The notes under the pieces were generated by a model. It was not told the DNA's origin, ran no database searches, and saw only the letters and a program-made list of their open reading frames with translations. Shown here piece by piece: positions 42,738 to 49,470 of a stretch of DNA of 64,000 nucleotides (positions within the stretch are counted from its first letter, which is position 1; every line of letters starts with the position of its first letter). A program made the position numbers and the translations under genes. The DNA is taken from positions 1,426,001 through 1,490,000 of the forward strand of contig OZ246009.1 of assembly GCA_965230535.1 (NCBI GenBank), given 5' to 3'. The DNA is from JAUILH01 sp965230535 (lineage in GTDB: Bacteria; Bacteroidota; Bacteroidia; Flavobacteriales_D; JAUILH01).

Positions 42738-43948
42738 AGCCTGGCTAGCCTATTTAAAGTTTTTCGGTACTGGTTTACAAAGTCGTCAATTGAACTTGGT
42801 TCTTTTTCATAGAAGCTTTTAGAATCTACACCATTGACTTCTTCCAAATCTAACTGTTTTCTTATCCTTTTGATGACTGGGATATGTGCATCACCTCCCT
42901 TGTCTGGGTTTTGAACTGTACACTTTAATGGTTTAGCTTTGGCTCTTAGGAACTGGAACTTTTTAGTTTCGGGCTTTCGCTCGATATGTACTTTGTTGCC
43001 AGAATAAGTTATTGAGCAGTTATATCCTTTAAGTATTTTTTCCAATCGCCTCCATGCTATTGGTCGATCACCTAATTCTATGGCTCTTGAATTATGGATT
43101 ATCCAAGAAGCTATTTCATGTACTTCTCTATCGTCGTATCCGGGCGATTCTCGTGGGATTGATGAGTCTACAATTCTGTGTTGCGTTGCTTGGAGTATGA
43201 ACTTGAATACCTTGTCTTGATCACAAGTGATTACCCTGCCGTTTTTTTCCAACACAACAATCATTGAAACCAGTGCGGTTCTCTTATTGCCATTGTGGAA
43301 AGCATGATTGTGAGCAAGCGAATGAGTTAAGGCAGCGGCATTGAGTTCAACAGTTCCATACTTGTCAACACCAAAACCTCCAGCCATTTGCCTATGAACA
43401 GCTGACGAAAGCAGCGTTTTGTTCTTGATTCCCGAAGGTTCAATTGGATCTCCAGATTTTAAGAAGTCTTTGACAAGGAAATTGTGTATTCCAAGAACCT
43501 CTTCTTCAGTTAATCTGAATAATTGGCTGGGGATATTTCCTATTGATTTAAGTTCAAATGGTTGAAGTTGTTTCGCTTTTTGTAAACTTTCATTTTGTGG
43601 TTTTGTTTGTAAAAGCTTATTTCTTTTTTGAGATTCCTTTTTGAGTTTTTTTACAGCTCCTTTTGGAAGTTTTCGGGTTGAACCGAGTGTAATATCTAAG
43701 CTGTTACATAAATCTCTAAATTCAGATGAATCAAGTCCAAGGTGTTCTTCCCAGTATTGGATGGAAACCAAATCTTGTTTCGTGGCAATTCCGATCAATC
43801 TTCTGGCTTGGTTGGTTCTTCCTCTCGGGATAATACTTGTTGAATCTTTCAGATCAAATCCCCCGTCCCAAAGGGTAACCAATACATCATCTATTTCTTT
43901 TCCCGCTATTCGGGCTAATGTTTCTACTGTGAGGTTTTTACTTCCCAT
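42734..43948 (-). CDS. Composite Fic/Doc-family protein
   Basis: 404 residues. The centre carries the Fic signature of the Doc type, HAFHNGNKR (residues 215-223) in SLAHNHAFHNGNKRTALVSM, with Lys in place of the second Gly and no second Arg, as in the Doc kinase that phosphorylates EF-Tu. Residues about 5-35 (LTVETLARIAGKEIDDVLVTLWDGGF) resemble the IF2-N/helix-turn-helix type module; a basic linker follows at 100-130. Residues about 295-330 (RPIAWRRLEKILKGYNCSITYSGNKVHIERKPE) resemble a HicA-like double-stranded-RNA-binding fold. The protein probably transfers a nucleotide or phosphate to a target and could be a toxin. Its antitoxin is not obvious: XRE and cREC neighbours are candidates. Confidence 0.78.
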   Translation of the reverse strand: MGSKNLTVETLARIAGKEIDDVLVTLWDGGFDLKDSTSIIPRGRTNQARRLIGIATKQDLVSIQYWEEHLGLDSSEFRDLCNSLDITLGSTRKLPKGAVKKLKKESQKRNKLLQTKPQNESLQKAKQLQPFELKSIGNIPSQLFRLTEEEVLGIHNFLVKDFLKSGDPIEPSGIKNKTLLSSAVHRQMAGGFGVDKYGTVELNAAALTHSLAHNHAFHNGNKRTALVSMIVVLEKNGRVITCDQDKVFKFILQATQHRIVDSSIPRESPGYDDREVHEIASWIIHNSRAIELGDRPIAWRRLEKILKGYNCSITYSGNKVHIERKPETKKFQFLRAKAKPLKCTVQNPDKGGDAHIPVIKRIRKQLDLEEVNGVDSKSFYEKEPSSIDDFVNQYRKTLNRLARL

Positions 43949-44056
43949 CCATTTGAGTAAATAAGGATGAGCTCAACAATTTCGTCGTCGTTTTAAGCTG
44001 ATCATCCATGGCTTTACTCTAAAGTTAATAATTTGGTAATGTGTGACACATTTATT

Positions 44057-44171
44057 GATGTGAGAATATTCCACCATTTTTCTAATGCAAGAAAACTTCA
44101 TTGATTTTATCACGTGGGAAAATTCCTTTTGCGTTTGGTTTTCCCCCTTTTTTATGATGTAAGAAAATTCC
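44057..44171 (+). repeat. Four phased repeats upstream of the Fic gene
   Basis: GATGTGAGAATATTCC at 44057, AATGCAAGAAAACTTC at 44084, CACGTGGGAAAATTCC at 44111 and GATGTAAGAAAATTCC at 44156. The first three are spaced exactly 27 bases apart; the last is 45 bases further. The shared core is GAAAATTCC-like with partial dyad symmetry. Operator sites for the neighbouring XRE protein, or iterons for the Rep-like protein, are possible. Confidence 0.6.
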
Positions 44172-44181
44172 TCTGGGAATC

Positions 44182-44406
44182 TTAGAAGTCGATAAGCGCA
44201 GAAACGGTAATACCGTGTGCTTCCGCTATGGCTTTCAGAGAACTTATGGTAGTATTGATCTCACCTTTTTCAATACTGATAATCTGACTACGCGGTATGT
44301 TAGCAAGGTCAGCCATCTTGTATTGCGAATACCCCTTGTCTTCGCGGAGTTTTCTTAGATGTTCACCAAGCTGTTTTAAATACTTATCGTCTCTGATTTT
44401 GGTCAT
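44182..44406 (-). CDS. XRE-family transcriptional regulator
   Basis: 74 residues from the ATG at 44406; the frame extends upstream by 30 residues but that part overlaps the opposite gene start and lacks HTH character. The whole protein is one Cro/C1-type HTH: LGEHLRKLREDKGYSQYKMADLANIPRSQIISIEKGEINTTISSLKAIAEAHGITVSALIDF. It sits upstream of the phased repeats and the Fic gene on the same strand, and is divergent from the 69-residue gene at 44489. It probably controls its own promoter and perhaps the Fic gene. Confidence 0.85.
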   Translation of the reverse strand: MTKIRDDKYLKQLGEHLRKLREDKGYSQYKMADLANIPRSQIISIEKGEINTTISSLKAIAEAHGITVSALIDF

Positions 44407-44488
44407 TAACCCAAAGTGCCAATACTTGACAAAATGAGCAGTATGATATATCGGTCTATTTTCGTAATATTCGGTAAAATTTATTGGC

Positions 44489-44698
44489 ATGATCAATTGT
44501 AAAGAAATAAGCCGTGAGTTCTTTCAAGAAAATGGCTTGGATGAAGTGACAGAGAACCTATTATTGACTATTAATGTGTTGCACAACGCACCTAATATTT
44601 CTCAACTTTCGGATCATGCTAAAAAGGAAATGGCATTCGAGCATACCAAGCTTTTAAAGTTTGTCATTCAGCTTTATCAAAGCACATCAACCAAGTAA
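44489..44698 (+). CDS. Small hypothetical island protein
   Basis: 69 residues (CKEISREFFQENGLDEVTENLLLTINVLHN…). The ATG at 44489 is divergent from the XRE gene with 82 bases between starts. The sequence is helical and has no signal peptide or motif. It is followed after 18 bases by the lipoprotein gene. Coding character looks real from amino-acid composition, but its role is unknown. Confidence 0.55.
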   Translation: MINCKEISREFFQENGLDEVTENLLLTINVLHNAPNISQLSDHAKKEMAFEHTKLLKFVIQLYQSTSTK

Positions 44699-44716
44699 TC
44701 ACTTAAAACTATAATT

Positions 44717-45139
44717 ATGAAAATTGCAACTACAGGGAAGCTCTCTATTCTTTCGTTAAACACAATTACAAACCTCAGAATCAAACAAATTACTTCATTA
44801 CTGTCAGTTCTATGCCTAGCGGCTATTCTTACTCAGAGCTGTTCTTCATCTTCTGACAAGTATGAAGATGAAATACACCTTGTTATGACCACTTTACCTG
44901 AGGATATGCAGTCAAACCTCACGTATAAGGCGGCAGAGTTGAAGGGAGGTATTGCTGTTGGTTGCTATTCCGTTAACGACTATGATAAGAAGGATGTGCA
45001 AATGGTATTTTGGGTAAAAGATGGTGTTGTTTATGCTGGTAATGGTTCAGCTCAATCAGCGTCAACCAAAGAATTGGAATATGCTCCTGCTGGCATAGAT
45101 TTCAGTTCAATAGAAGCTGCGTTGAAAAAAGTGGAGTAA
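44717..45139 (+). CDS. Putative lipoprotein, island cargo
   Basis: 140 residues. An unusually long N-region of about 25 residues precedes the hydrophobic stretch (ITSLLSVLCLAAILTQSC) with a lipobox-like end at Cys. The remaining ~95 residues contain a compact domain (IHLVMTTLPEDMQSNLTYKAAELKGGIAVGCYSV … VQMVFWVKDGVVYAGNGSAQSAS). No known family. It is in the same direction as the 69-residue gene and converges on the Rep-like gene with 14 bases between stops. A shorter start is not available. Confidence 0.62.
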   Translation: MKIATTGKLSILSLNTITNLRIKQITSLLSVLCLAAILTQSCSSSSDKYEDEIHLVMTTLPEDMQSNLTYKAAELKGGIAVGCYSVNDYDKKDVQMVFWVKDGVVYAGNGSAQSASTKELEYAPAGIDFSSIEAALKKVE

Positions 45140-45153
45140 ATCATCTTTTGGGG

Positions 45154-46047
45154 TTATTGATTTAACACATTATTTGAATGGTTAATTGGTAACCCCATTT
45201 CATTCAACATTGCTTCAATTCTACGTTTAATTTCTTCCTGTGTTTTTGCTGATTTTGTAGCCACCAAGGAGCGATACCACTTTGTTACTTCATAGCGTTT
45301 TTGCTTACTCCAATTAGTCAGCGTATCGTAATCCTTTATCTCTCCCAAAGTAACCAGTTCTCGCTGTGTTAATTTGTTCTTGTCAATGGTGTTGTCAATC
45401 AAAAACAGTTCTTCCCATTTCTTTATCAATAAGTCCAAACAAGCTTTTAATCCGCTTTGAGCGCATACATCTGAAAGGGTTTTGATTGGGATCTTTTTGA
45501 GCATGACCATTTTCTTCACTTTTATCTCAAAACGCAAGAGACGTTCGCTAAATCCCATTTTACGATATTGTGCGCCTTTGTCATAAACTTTAAGTTGATA
45601 GTGCTGCAAGAACACTTTTTTACCTTGGCCATTCGCTAAGGGCATATCCAAAAACGGTTTTCCTTTAAAATGAATCAACCCATTTAATAAAGGTCTCACA
45701 AGGGTAGGGGACACAACATTTACACCTATTTCTATGTTTCTTATGGGCTGATTCTGAATGTCTAAATCAAACTTCTTATTGATGTCGTCAATTACTTCAT
45801 GAAGTTGTACAATGCTAAAGTTGTCTGCATTGTGCCTGCCTTTATTCTTGTATTTATGTAGGCTTCCTTTTACTGTTAAATACCTGTTCCTTTTGATTTC
45901 AAATTTTAATCCTTGAAATGAAGCCACACTATTACCAAGTAATTCATAGGTTTCTTCGTCTGTTTCCCCAATAAAATGGAGTAAAGAATTATTCTTGATC
46001 TTATCAATGTCAGGTTCTCTGATCTCAATTTTGACAAAATCTATCAT
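45154..46047 (-). CDS. Rep-like/mobile-element protein
   Basis: 297 residues. The pattern IRNIEIGVNVVSP, then QHYQLKVYDKGAQY and RLLRFEIKVKKMVML resembles the core of replication-initiation factors of rolling-circle elements and filamentous phages (alternating strands with 'YDK.. Q' and 'LRfEik'). The conserved Tyr in YDKGAQY is a possible nucleophile but other catalytic residues cannot be placed. Its start lies one base after the winged-helix stop. With the two small HTH genes and the integrase it forms a maintenance module repeatedly seen in Bacteroidota islands. Rep function is a moderate inference. Confidence 0.5.
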   Translation of the reverse strand: MIDFVKIEIREPDIDKIKNNSLLHFIGETDEETYELLGNSVASFQGLKFEIKRNRYLTVKGSLHKYKNKGRHNADNFSIVQLHEVIDDINKKFDLDIQNQPIRNIEIGVNVVSPTLVRPLLNGLIHFKGKPFLDMPLANGQGKKVFLQHYQLKVYDKGAQYRKMGFSERLLRFEIKVKKMVMLKKIPIKTLSDVCAQSGLKACLDLLIKKWEELFLIDNTIDKNKLTQRELVTLGEIKDYDTLTNWSKQKRYEVTKWYRSLVATKSAKTQEEIKRRIEAMLNEMGLPINHSNNVLNQ

Positions 46048-46048
46048 G

Positions 46049-46312
46049 TCAAAAGAGATTAAGTTGGTCGTTCTTGGGAGCTTTTCGCTGATCAGTTGTC
46101 AGATACCAAGCCTGTCTGCCTGTGATTTGACAACGTTTTTTTCTGACCTCCCATAATTTACCTGACTTTTCAAGGTGTCGTTTGTACCAAGTAATGCACT
46201 TTTGAGGTATGCCAGTTGCTTCTGAAACCATTGAAGCGGTGGCCGTATGATCTTTTAAGTATTCAAATACTATCAAGAGCTGACTTCTATTGGGGAAAAA
46301 CATACTACGCAT
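46049..46312 (-). CDS. Small winged-helix DNA-binding protein of the island
   Basis: 87 residues from the ATG at 46312, which has a good Shine-Dalgarno (GGAGG 5 bases upstream); an in-frame ATG at 46330 would remove that spacing. The sequence RSQLLIVFEYLKDHTATASMVSEATGIPQKCITWYKRHLEKSGKLWEVRKKRCQITGRQAWYLTT follows a winged-helix layout (helix, HTH, beta wing). The gene starts inside the end of the excisionase-like gene (8-base overlap), so it is coupled to it. It may regulate excision or the Rep-like gene. Confidence 0.7.
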   Translation of the reverse strand: MRSMFFPNRSQLLIVFEYLKDHTATASMVSEATGIPQKCITWYKRHLEKSGKLWEVRKKRCQITGRQAWYLTTDQRKAPKNDQLNLF

Positions 46313-46649
46313 GGCTTCCTCCTTTCTCATTTATGTAATCATCAGCAAATCGGTTAAGCTGATCAAGAGAATGTTGTCTGCCTGCGATAAGGTAATCTAT
46401 AAGGTCATTCTTAGAATAATAAACCCGTTTTCCCCTTTTAAAATAAGGCAGTTCCCCTCGACTATTTTTGGAATAAAGCGTGGGTTTTGATAAACCAAGG
46501 AATTCGGCAGCTTGTTCGACGGACAGAATCTCGTCTTCTCTTTCTTGTTCTTTAGTTGATTTGTTGAGCAATATCTGCTCAATGTTTTCCAGTTTTTCGT
46601 TTAGCTTGTTAACTGCTTCTGGAAGTTGATCGAATGATATTTCTTTCAT
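46305..46649 (-). CDS. Excisionase-type helix-turn-helix protein
   Basis: 114 residues. An N-terminal coiled coil (PEAVNKLNEKLENIEQILL) precedes a MerR-like HTH_17 domain: ILSVEQAAEFLGLSKPTLYSKNSRGELPYFKRGKRVYYSKNDLIDYL. Proteins of this layout act as recombination directionality factors or regulators in Bacteroidota integrative elements. It lies upstream of the winged-helix and Rep-like genes on the same strand and is the best Xis candidate for the integrase at 48132-49277. Confidence 0.8.
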   Translation of the reverse strand: MKEISFDQLPEAVNKLNEKLENIEQILLNKSTKEQEREDEILSVEQAAEFLGLSKPTLYSKNSRGELPYFKRGKRVYYSKNDLIDYLIAGRQHSLDQLNRFADDYINEKGGSHA

Positions 46650-46726
46650 TGCTAAGAGTTTTAAATTCTTAGCAACATTAGCTTTGGGTTTTGCGGGTTA
46701 AAAGGTGGTATTTATGGGTATGAGAA

Positions 46727-48121
46727 TTATCTTGTTAACGTTTTGTAAAGGTCATCGTCAATGTTAAAGTGACTTAAAGTCCTAACAATATCCAAGAATT
46801 CATGATCTGATCTTAACTGGTTTTCTGAAAGTTCTCCATGTATTTCACGCAAAGTTTTGGCTAATCTTGTTTTGGTGTTTCTTTTGAGTGATATAACTTC
46901 CTCGGGTAGTCTGATATCTTTGTATTCAAAGAAGTCGGTAAGTAATTGAACAAAAGAATTGAAATCTGTTTCGCTTTTAAAAGCGTATTTCCACCCATTT
47001 TTATCCAATCGGTCAAAGTGTTTATGAATTAAATCTGTTGTTGCACTTTTTGTTGCCGATTTGTCTTTCTTTTTGCCTTGCGCAGTGCCAATATCCTTTA
47101 TGAGTGGAGTTATTTCTTTAATAAACTCCTTTTCATCTTTGAGCCACTCCTTCAGTATGTTTCTATATCGAGTTGAAGGATCAGTCGAATTGTTAGTGTA
47201 ACCCTGCTTTAACTTTAAAAGTCGTTCATTCAAGATAATCTCTAAACTAATTTTGTCTGGTTCTGTGAGCAAACCTTTTTCGTACAAATTAAGGGCGTTG
47301 ATTTTCGTAATAATGTCATTCGTCAGACCTACTAACCATTCAATAAGACTGCCTTTTGTGTGCATCTGAATGGTTGTTGCTCCACTGTATCTATTAATCT
47401 TAGGTTGGCTTTTCAGAACTGGAATTTTTCTTGAGAACTCATTTTTGAGGTGAGCAAAGAAAGACAAGTCAAATGGAAAAGTCTTGAACCATGTCTCGTA
47501 GGTTTTTACAAGAATATTTAAATCGGTAGTTTCCGTTTTTCGTTTGACATCAAAGAATGAGTCAATAAACTCAACGAGCCTCAATTTCTTTTCTTCTTCA
47601 AATTCATCGTTAAGTTGAATGAGGTCTTTTACATAAAAAAGATAATCACCTCTATACAAGGGTTCACCACAAGCATTAGGCATTTGACCAAATGTGTCAA
47701 TATTGGCAGTTATAAAATCTGTTATGTCTTCGTACCAGTCTTTCTGCTTGTATGTATTAATGATGTGTTGATTCGTCCAGATAATTTTCTCTGCAGTCAT
47801 CTTGGGTACTTCTAAAAAATCTTTTCGGTTGAACTCTTTCAATTCTAAAAGTCCTTTATGGTGTTCGCAACACCCAGGAAAAGGAGGGTTCTTATCCTTA
47901 CCGTCAAACTTGTTCTGCAATCGTAGCGTTAGTTGTTTGAGAGTCTTTTGACAGTTTTTACATTCTTTGTGATCATGCTCACCTTCTTTGGGCAGAATTC
48001 CCTTCCTTGGAATTAAGTAAGTACCATCAAGTTCCAATTGCCACGCAACAGTTTTTCCACAGAATGACACACGATTGACTTTGTTTAAGTATGCGGTTAC
48101 AGTTTGAGTTTTTTTATTCAT
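46727..48121 (-). CDS. Hypothetical island protein with N-terminal Cys/His zinc-like motifs
   Basis: 464 residues from the ATG at 48121, 10 bases after the integrase stop; a start at 48169 would overlap the integrase. Residues about 65-105 contain HDHKECKNCQ and FPGCCEHH, spaced like a zinc-binding site. The rest is helical, Lys-rich and has no recognised enzyme motif. A gene of this kind directly behind the integrase is common in Bacteroidota islands. DNA or RNA binding is plausible from the basic composition and metal motif, but not shown. Confidence 0.65.
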   Translation of the reverse strand: MNKKTQTVTAYLNKVNRVSFCGKTVAWQLELDGTYLIPRKGILPKEGEHDHKECKNCQKTLKQLTLRLQNKFDGKDKNPPFPGCCEHHKGLLELKEFNRKDFLEVPKMTAEKIIWTNQHIINTYKQKDWYEDITDFITANIDTFGQMPNACGEPLYRGDYLFYVKDLIQLNDEFEEEKKLRLVEFIDSFFDVKRKTETTDLNILVKTYETWFKTFPFDLSFFAHLKNEFSRKIPVLKSQPKINRYSGATTIQMHTKGSLIEWLVGLTNDIITKINALNLYEKGLLTEPDKISLEIILNERLLKLKQGYTNNSTDPSTRYRNILKEWLKDEKEFIKEITPLIKDIGTAQGKKKDKSATKSATTDLIHKHFDRLDKNGWKYAFKSETDFNSFVQLLTDFFEYKDIRLPEEVISLKRNTKTRLAKTLREIHGELSENQLRSDHEFLDIVRTLSHFNIDDDLYKTLTR

Positions 48122-48131
48122 GCCATGGCTT

Positions 48132-49277
48132 TTAGTCAAAGTTAAGCTGAATTTTGTCTGCTGCCTCACGTTTTGCTATATCAACAACATTGGCATAAAT
48201 CTGTGTGGTTTTTAGATCTTTATGTCCAAGTAGCTTAGAGACTGTATAAATGTCTGTACCATTGGCTAATTGAAGAACCGCATACGTATGCCGGAAGCAA
48301 TGAAATGTGATGTCTTTATCTATCCCTGCTTTACCTATCCATTGATACAAATGTTTATTGGAATAAGCTGAATACTTTAGCCCTTTAAATACTTGTTCTT
48401 CTGGTTTTCCTCTTTCGCCCAATAATTCATAAGCTTGCGCAGAAATTGGTAATACCTCAGCTCCCTTAGTTTTCTTTTGGGTGAATGTTATCTGATAGCC
48501 TAATTCTTCTATGTATCCTATTTCTTTCCAAATGAGCTTCTGTATATCGGAAAACCTCAGACCTGTGAGGGCTGAGAATAAAGCAGCATTCTTTAGTTGT
48601 ACGTTGTTACATTTGGTTTTGATCAGACTGTTAAGTTCATCGATGGTCAAGAACTGTCGATGATTCTCTTTGTAAGGTATTGGGCTTACTTTACCATTTA
48701 AGTCGTATTGAAGAATTCCGTCTTTAAAGGCTTGTTTGAGCGTTGCTTTTACCTTATTGAAATAAGAAACGGCTGAGTTTTGAGCCAATTTAGCTTTCTG
48801 ACTCTTATTACTTTTGGTTGTAAGCAAGTAATCTTTAAAGTCTTCTAACCATTTCTCATTAACATCTTTGAACTTTAAGTTGCCATTTGAGAATGCGACA
48901 AGGTATTTTAATGAGGACATCCAATTGTCGTGATTGCTTGATTTTCTTTTGTTAGCTAAATCCGTGAAATATTGAATAAAGTCTTTATCGCCAAGTTCTT
49001 TTATTCTAAGTCGTTCTCTTTCAAAATCGCTATACACTTCTGGTTTATTCAATTCCATGTGTCTTTTTTGACGAATCTGTTCCGCCAACTCTAAAGTCTC
49101 TTTGTTGAATCGCTTGTCAAGTGGAGTAGTGGGTTTTTGATGGATATGAAGTTTAAGATATTCCCGTCTTGTTAATCCACTTCCATCAGCTTTTGGAATT
49201 GGAGGATAATAATCCAAATACAAGCTGATTTTCTTCGCTTTAATCTTGGCTTTTCTTAAAGTGACTTTTATACCCAT
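48132..49277 (-). CDS. Tyrosine site-specific integrase
   Basis: 381 residues from the ATG at 49277; the frame opens earlier at 49337 but that stretch contains the ACGTAC sites. An N-terminal arm-binding domain with a basic pattern (GIKVTLRKAKIKAKKISLYLDYYPPI) precedes a SAM-like core-binding domain (~residues 85-195) and the catalytic domain: ALTGLRFSDIQ (Arg), FHCFRHTYAVLQL (His-x-x-Arg), LLGHKDLKTTQIYA (His and nucleophile Tyr361). It lies 175 bases from the mnmE stop codon. It very likely inserts and excises this element at the FCIGK segment of mnmE. Confidence 0.92.
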   Translation of the reverse strand: MGIKVTLRKAKIKAKKISLYLDYYPPIPKADGSGLTRREYLKLHIHQKPTTPLDKRFNKETLELAEQIRQKRHMELNKPEVYSDFERERLRIKELGDKDFIQYFTDLANKRKSSNHDNWMSSLKYLVAFSNGNLKFKDVNEKWLEDFKDYLLTTKSNKSQKAKLAQNSAVSYFNKVKATLKQAFKDGILQYDLNGKVSPIPYKENHRQFLTIDELNSLIKTKCNNVQLKNAALFSALTGLRFSDIQKLIWKEIGYIEELGYQITFTQKKTKGAEVLPISAQAYELLGERGKPEEQVFKGLKYSAYSNKHLYQWIGKAGIDKDITFHCFRHTYAVLQLANGTDIYTVSKLLGHKDLKTTQIYANVVDIAKREAADKIQLNFD

Positions 49278-49291
49278 AGTTTCTGAATTTT

Positions 49292-49336
49292 TGTACGTCA
49301 AAATCCTGACGTACAATAAAAATACAAAAACGTACA
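49292..49336. repeat. Candidate arm-type recombinase sites in the integrase promoter
   Basis: TGTACGTCA (49292-49300) faces TGACGTACA (49307-49315) as a perfect 9-base inverted repeat with a 6-base spacer, and AACGTACA follows at 49329-49336. They lie 15-59 bases upstream of the integrase ATG, so binding by integrase or Xis could also control its own expression. Confidence 0.5.
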
Positions 49337-49452
49337 AAATAAATTGATGTTATCGCAAAATAAATGATGGACGTAATAAGTCAATAAAGCCTATGATAAT
49401 TGTGGTTTTAGTGGGTTTTTGAGTCTTTTTTGAAGTGTTTGTTTTGCTTGGG

Positions 49453-49470
49453 TTACTTTCCAATACAAAA
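49453..49470 (-). repeat. Right attachment site, 3' end of mnmE
   Basis: Minus-strand reading TTTTGTATTGGAAAGTAA encodes FCIGK-stop, the end of the intact mnmE gene. It forms the direct-repeat partner of 41634-41651. Confidence 0.82.

Larger units (their letters stand above)
41634..49470. mobile_element. Integrative element inserted at the 3' end of mnmE
   Basis: About 7.8 kb bounded by direct copies of the last 18 bases of mnmE (41634-41651 and 49453-49470; 16 of 17 core bases equal, and both encode FCIGK-stop). A tyrosine recombinase lies at the mnmE end, followed by an unknown 464-residue protein, an excisionase-type HTH, a winged-helix protein and a Rep-like protein. Cargo comprises a lipoprotein, a 69-residue protein, an XRE regulator, a Fic/Doc protein, a cREC protein and a 159-residue protein. 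Insertion keeps mnmE intact because the element supplies the same C-terminal codons. Enterobacterial SGI1-type islands use the same mnmE segment. Confidence 0.82.
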
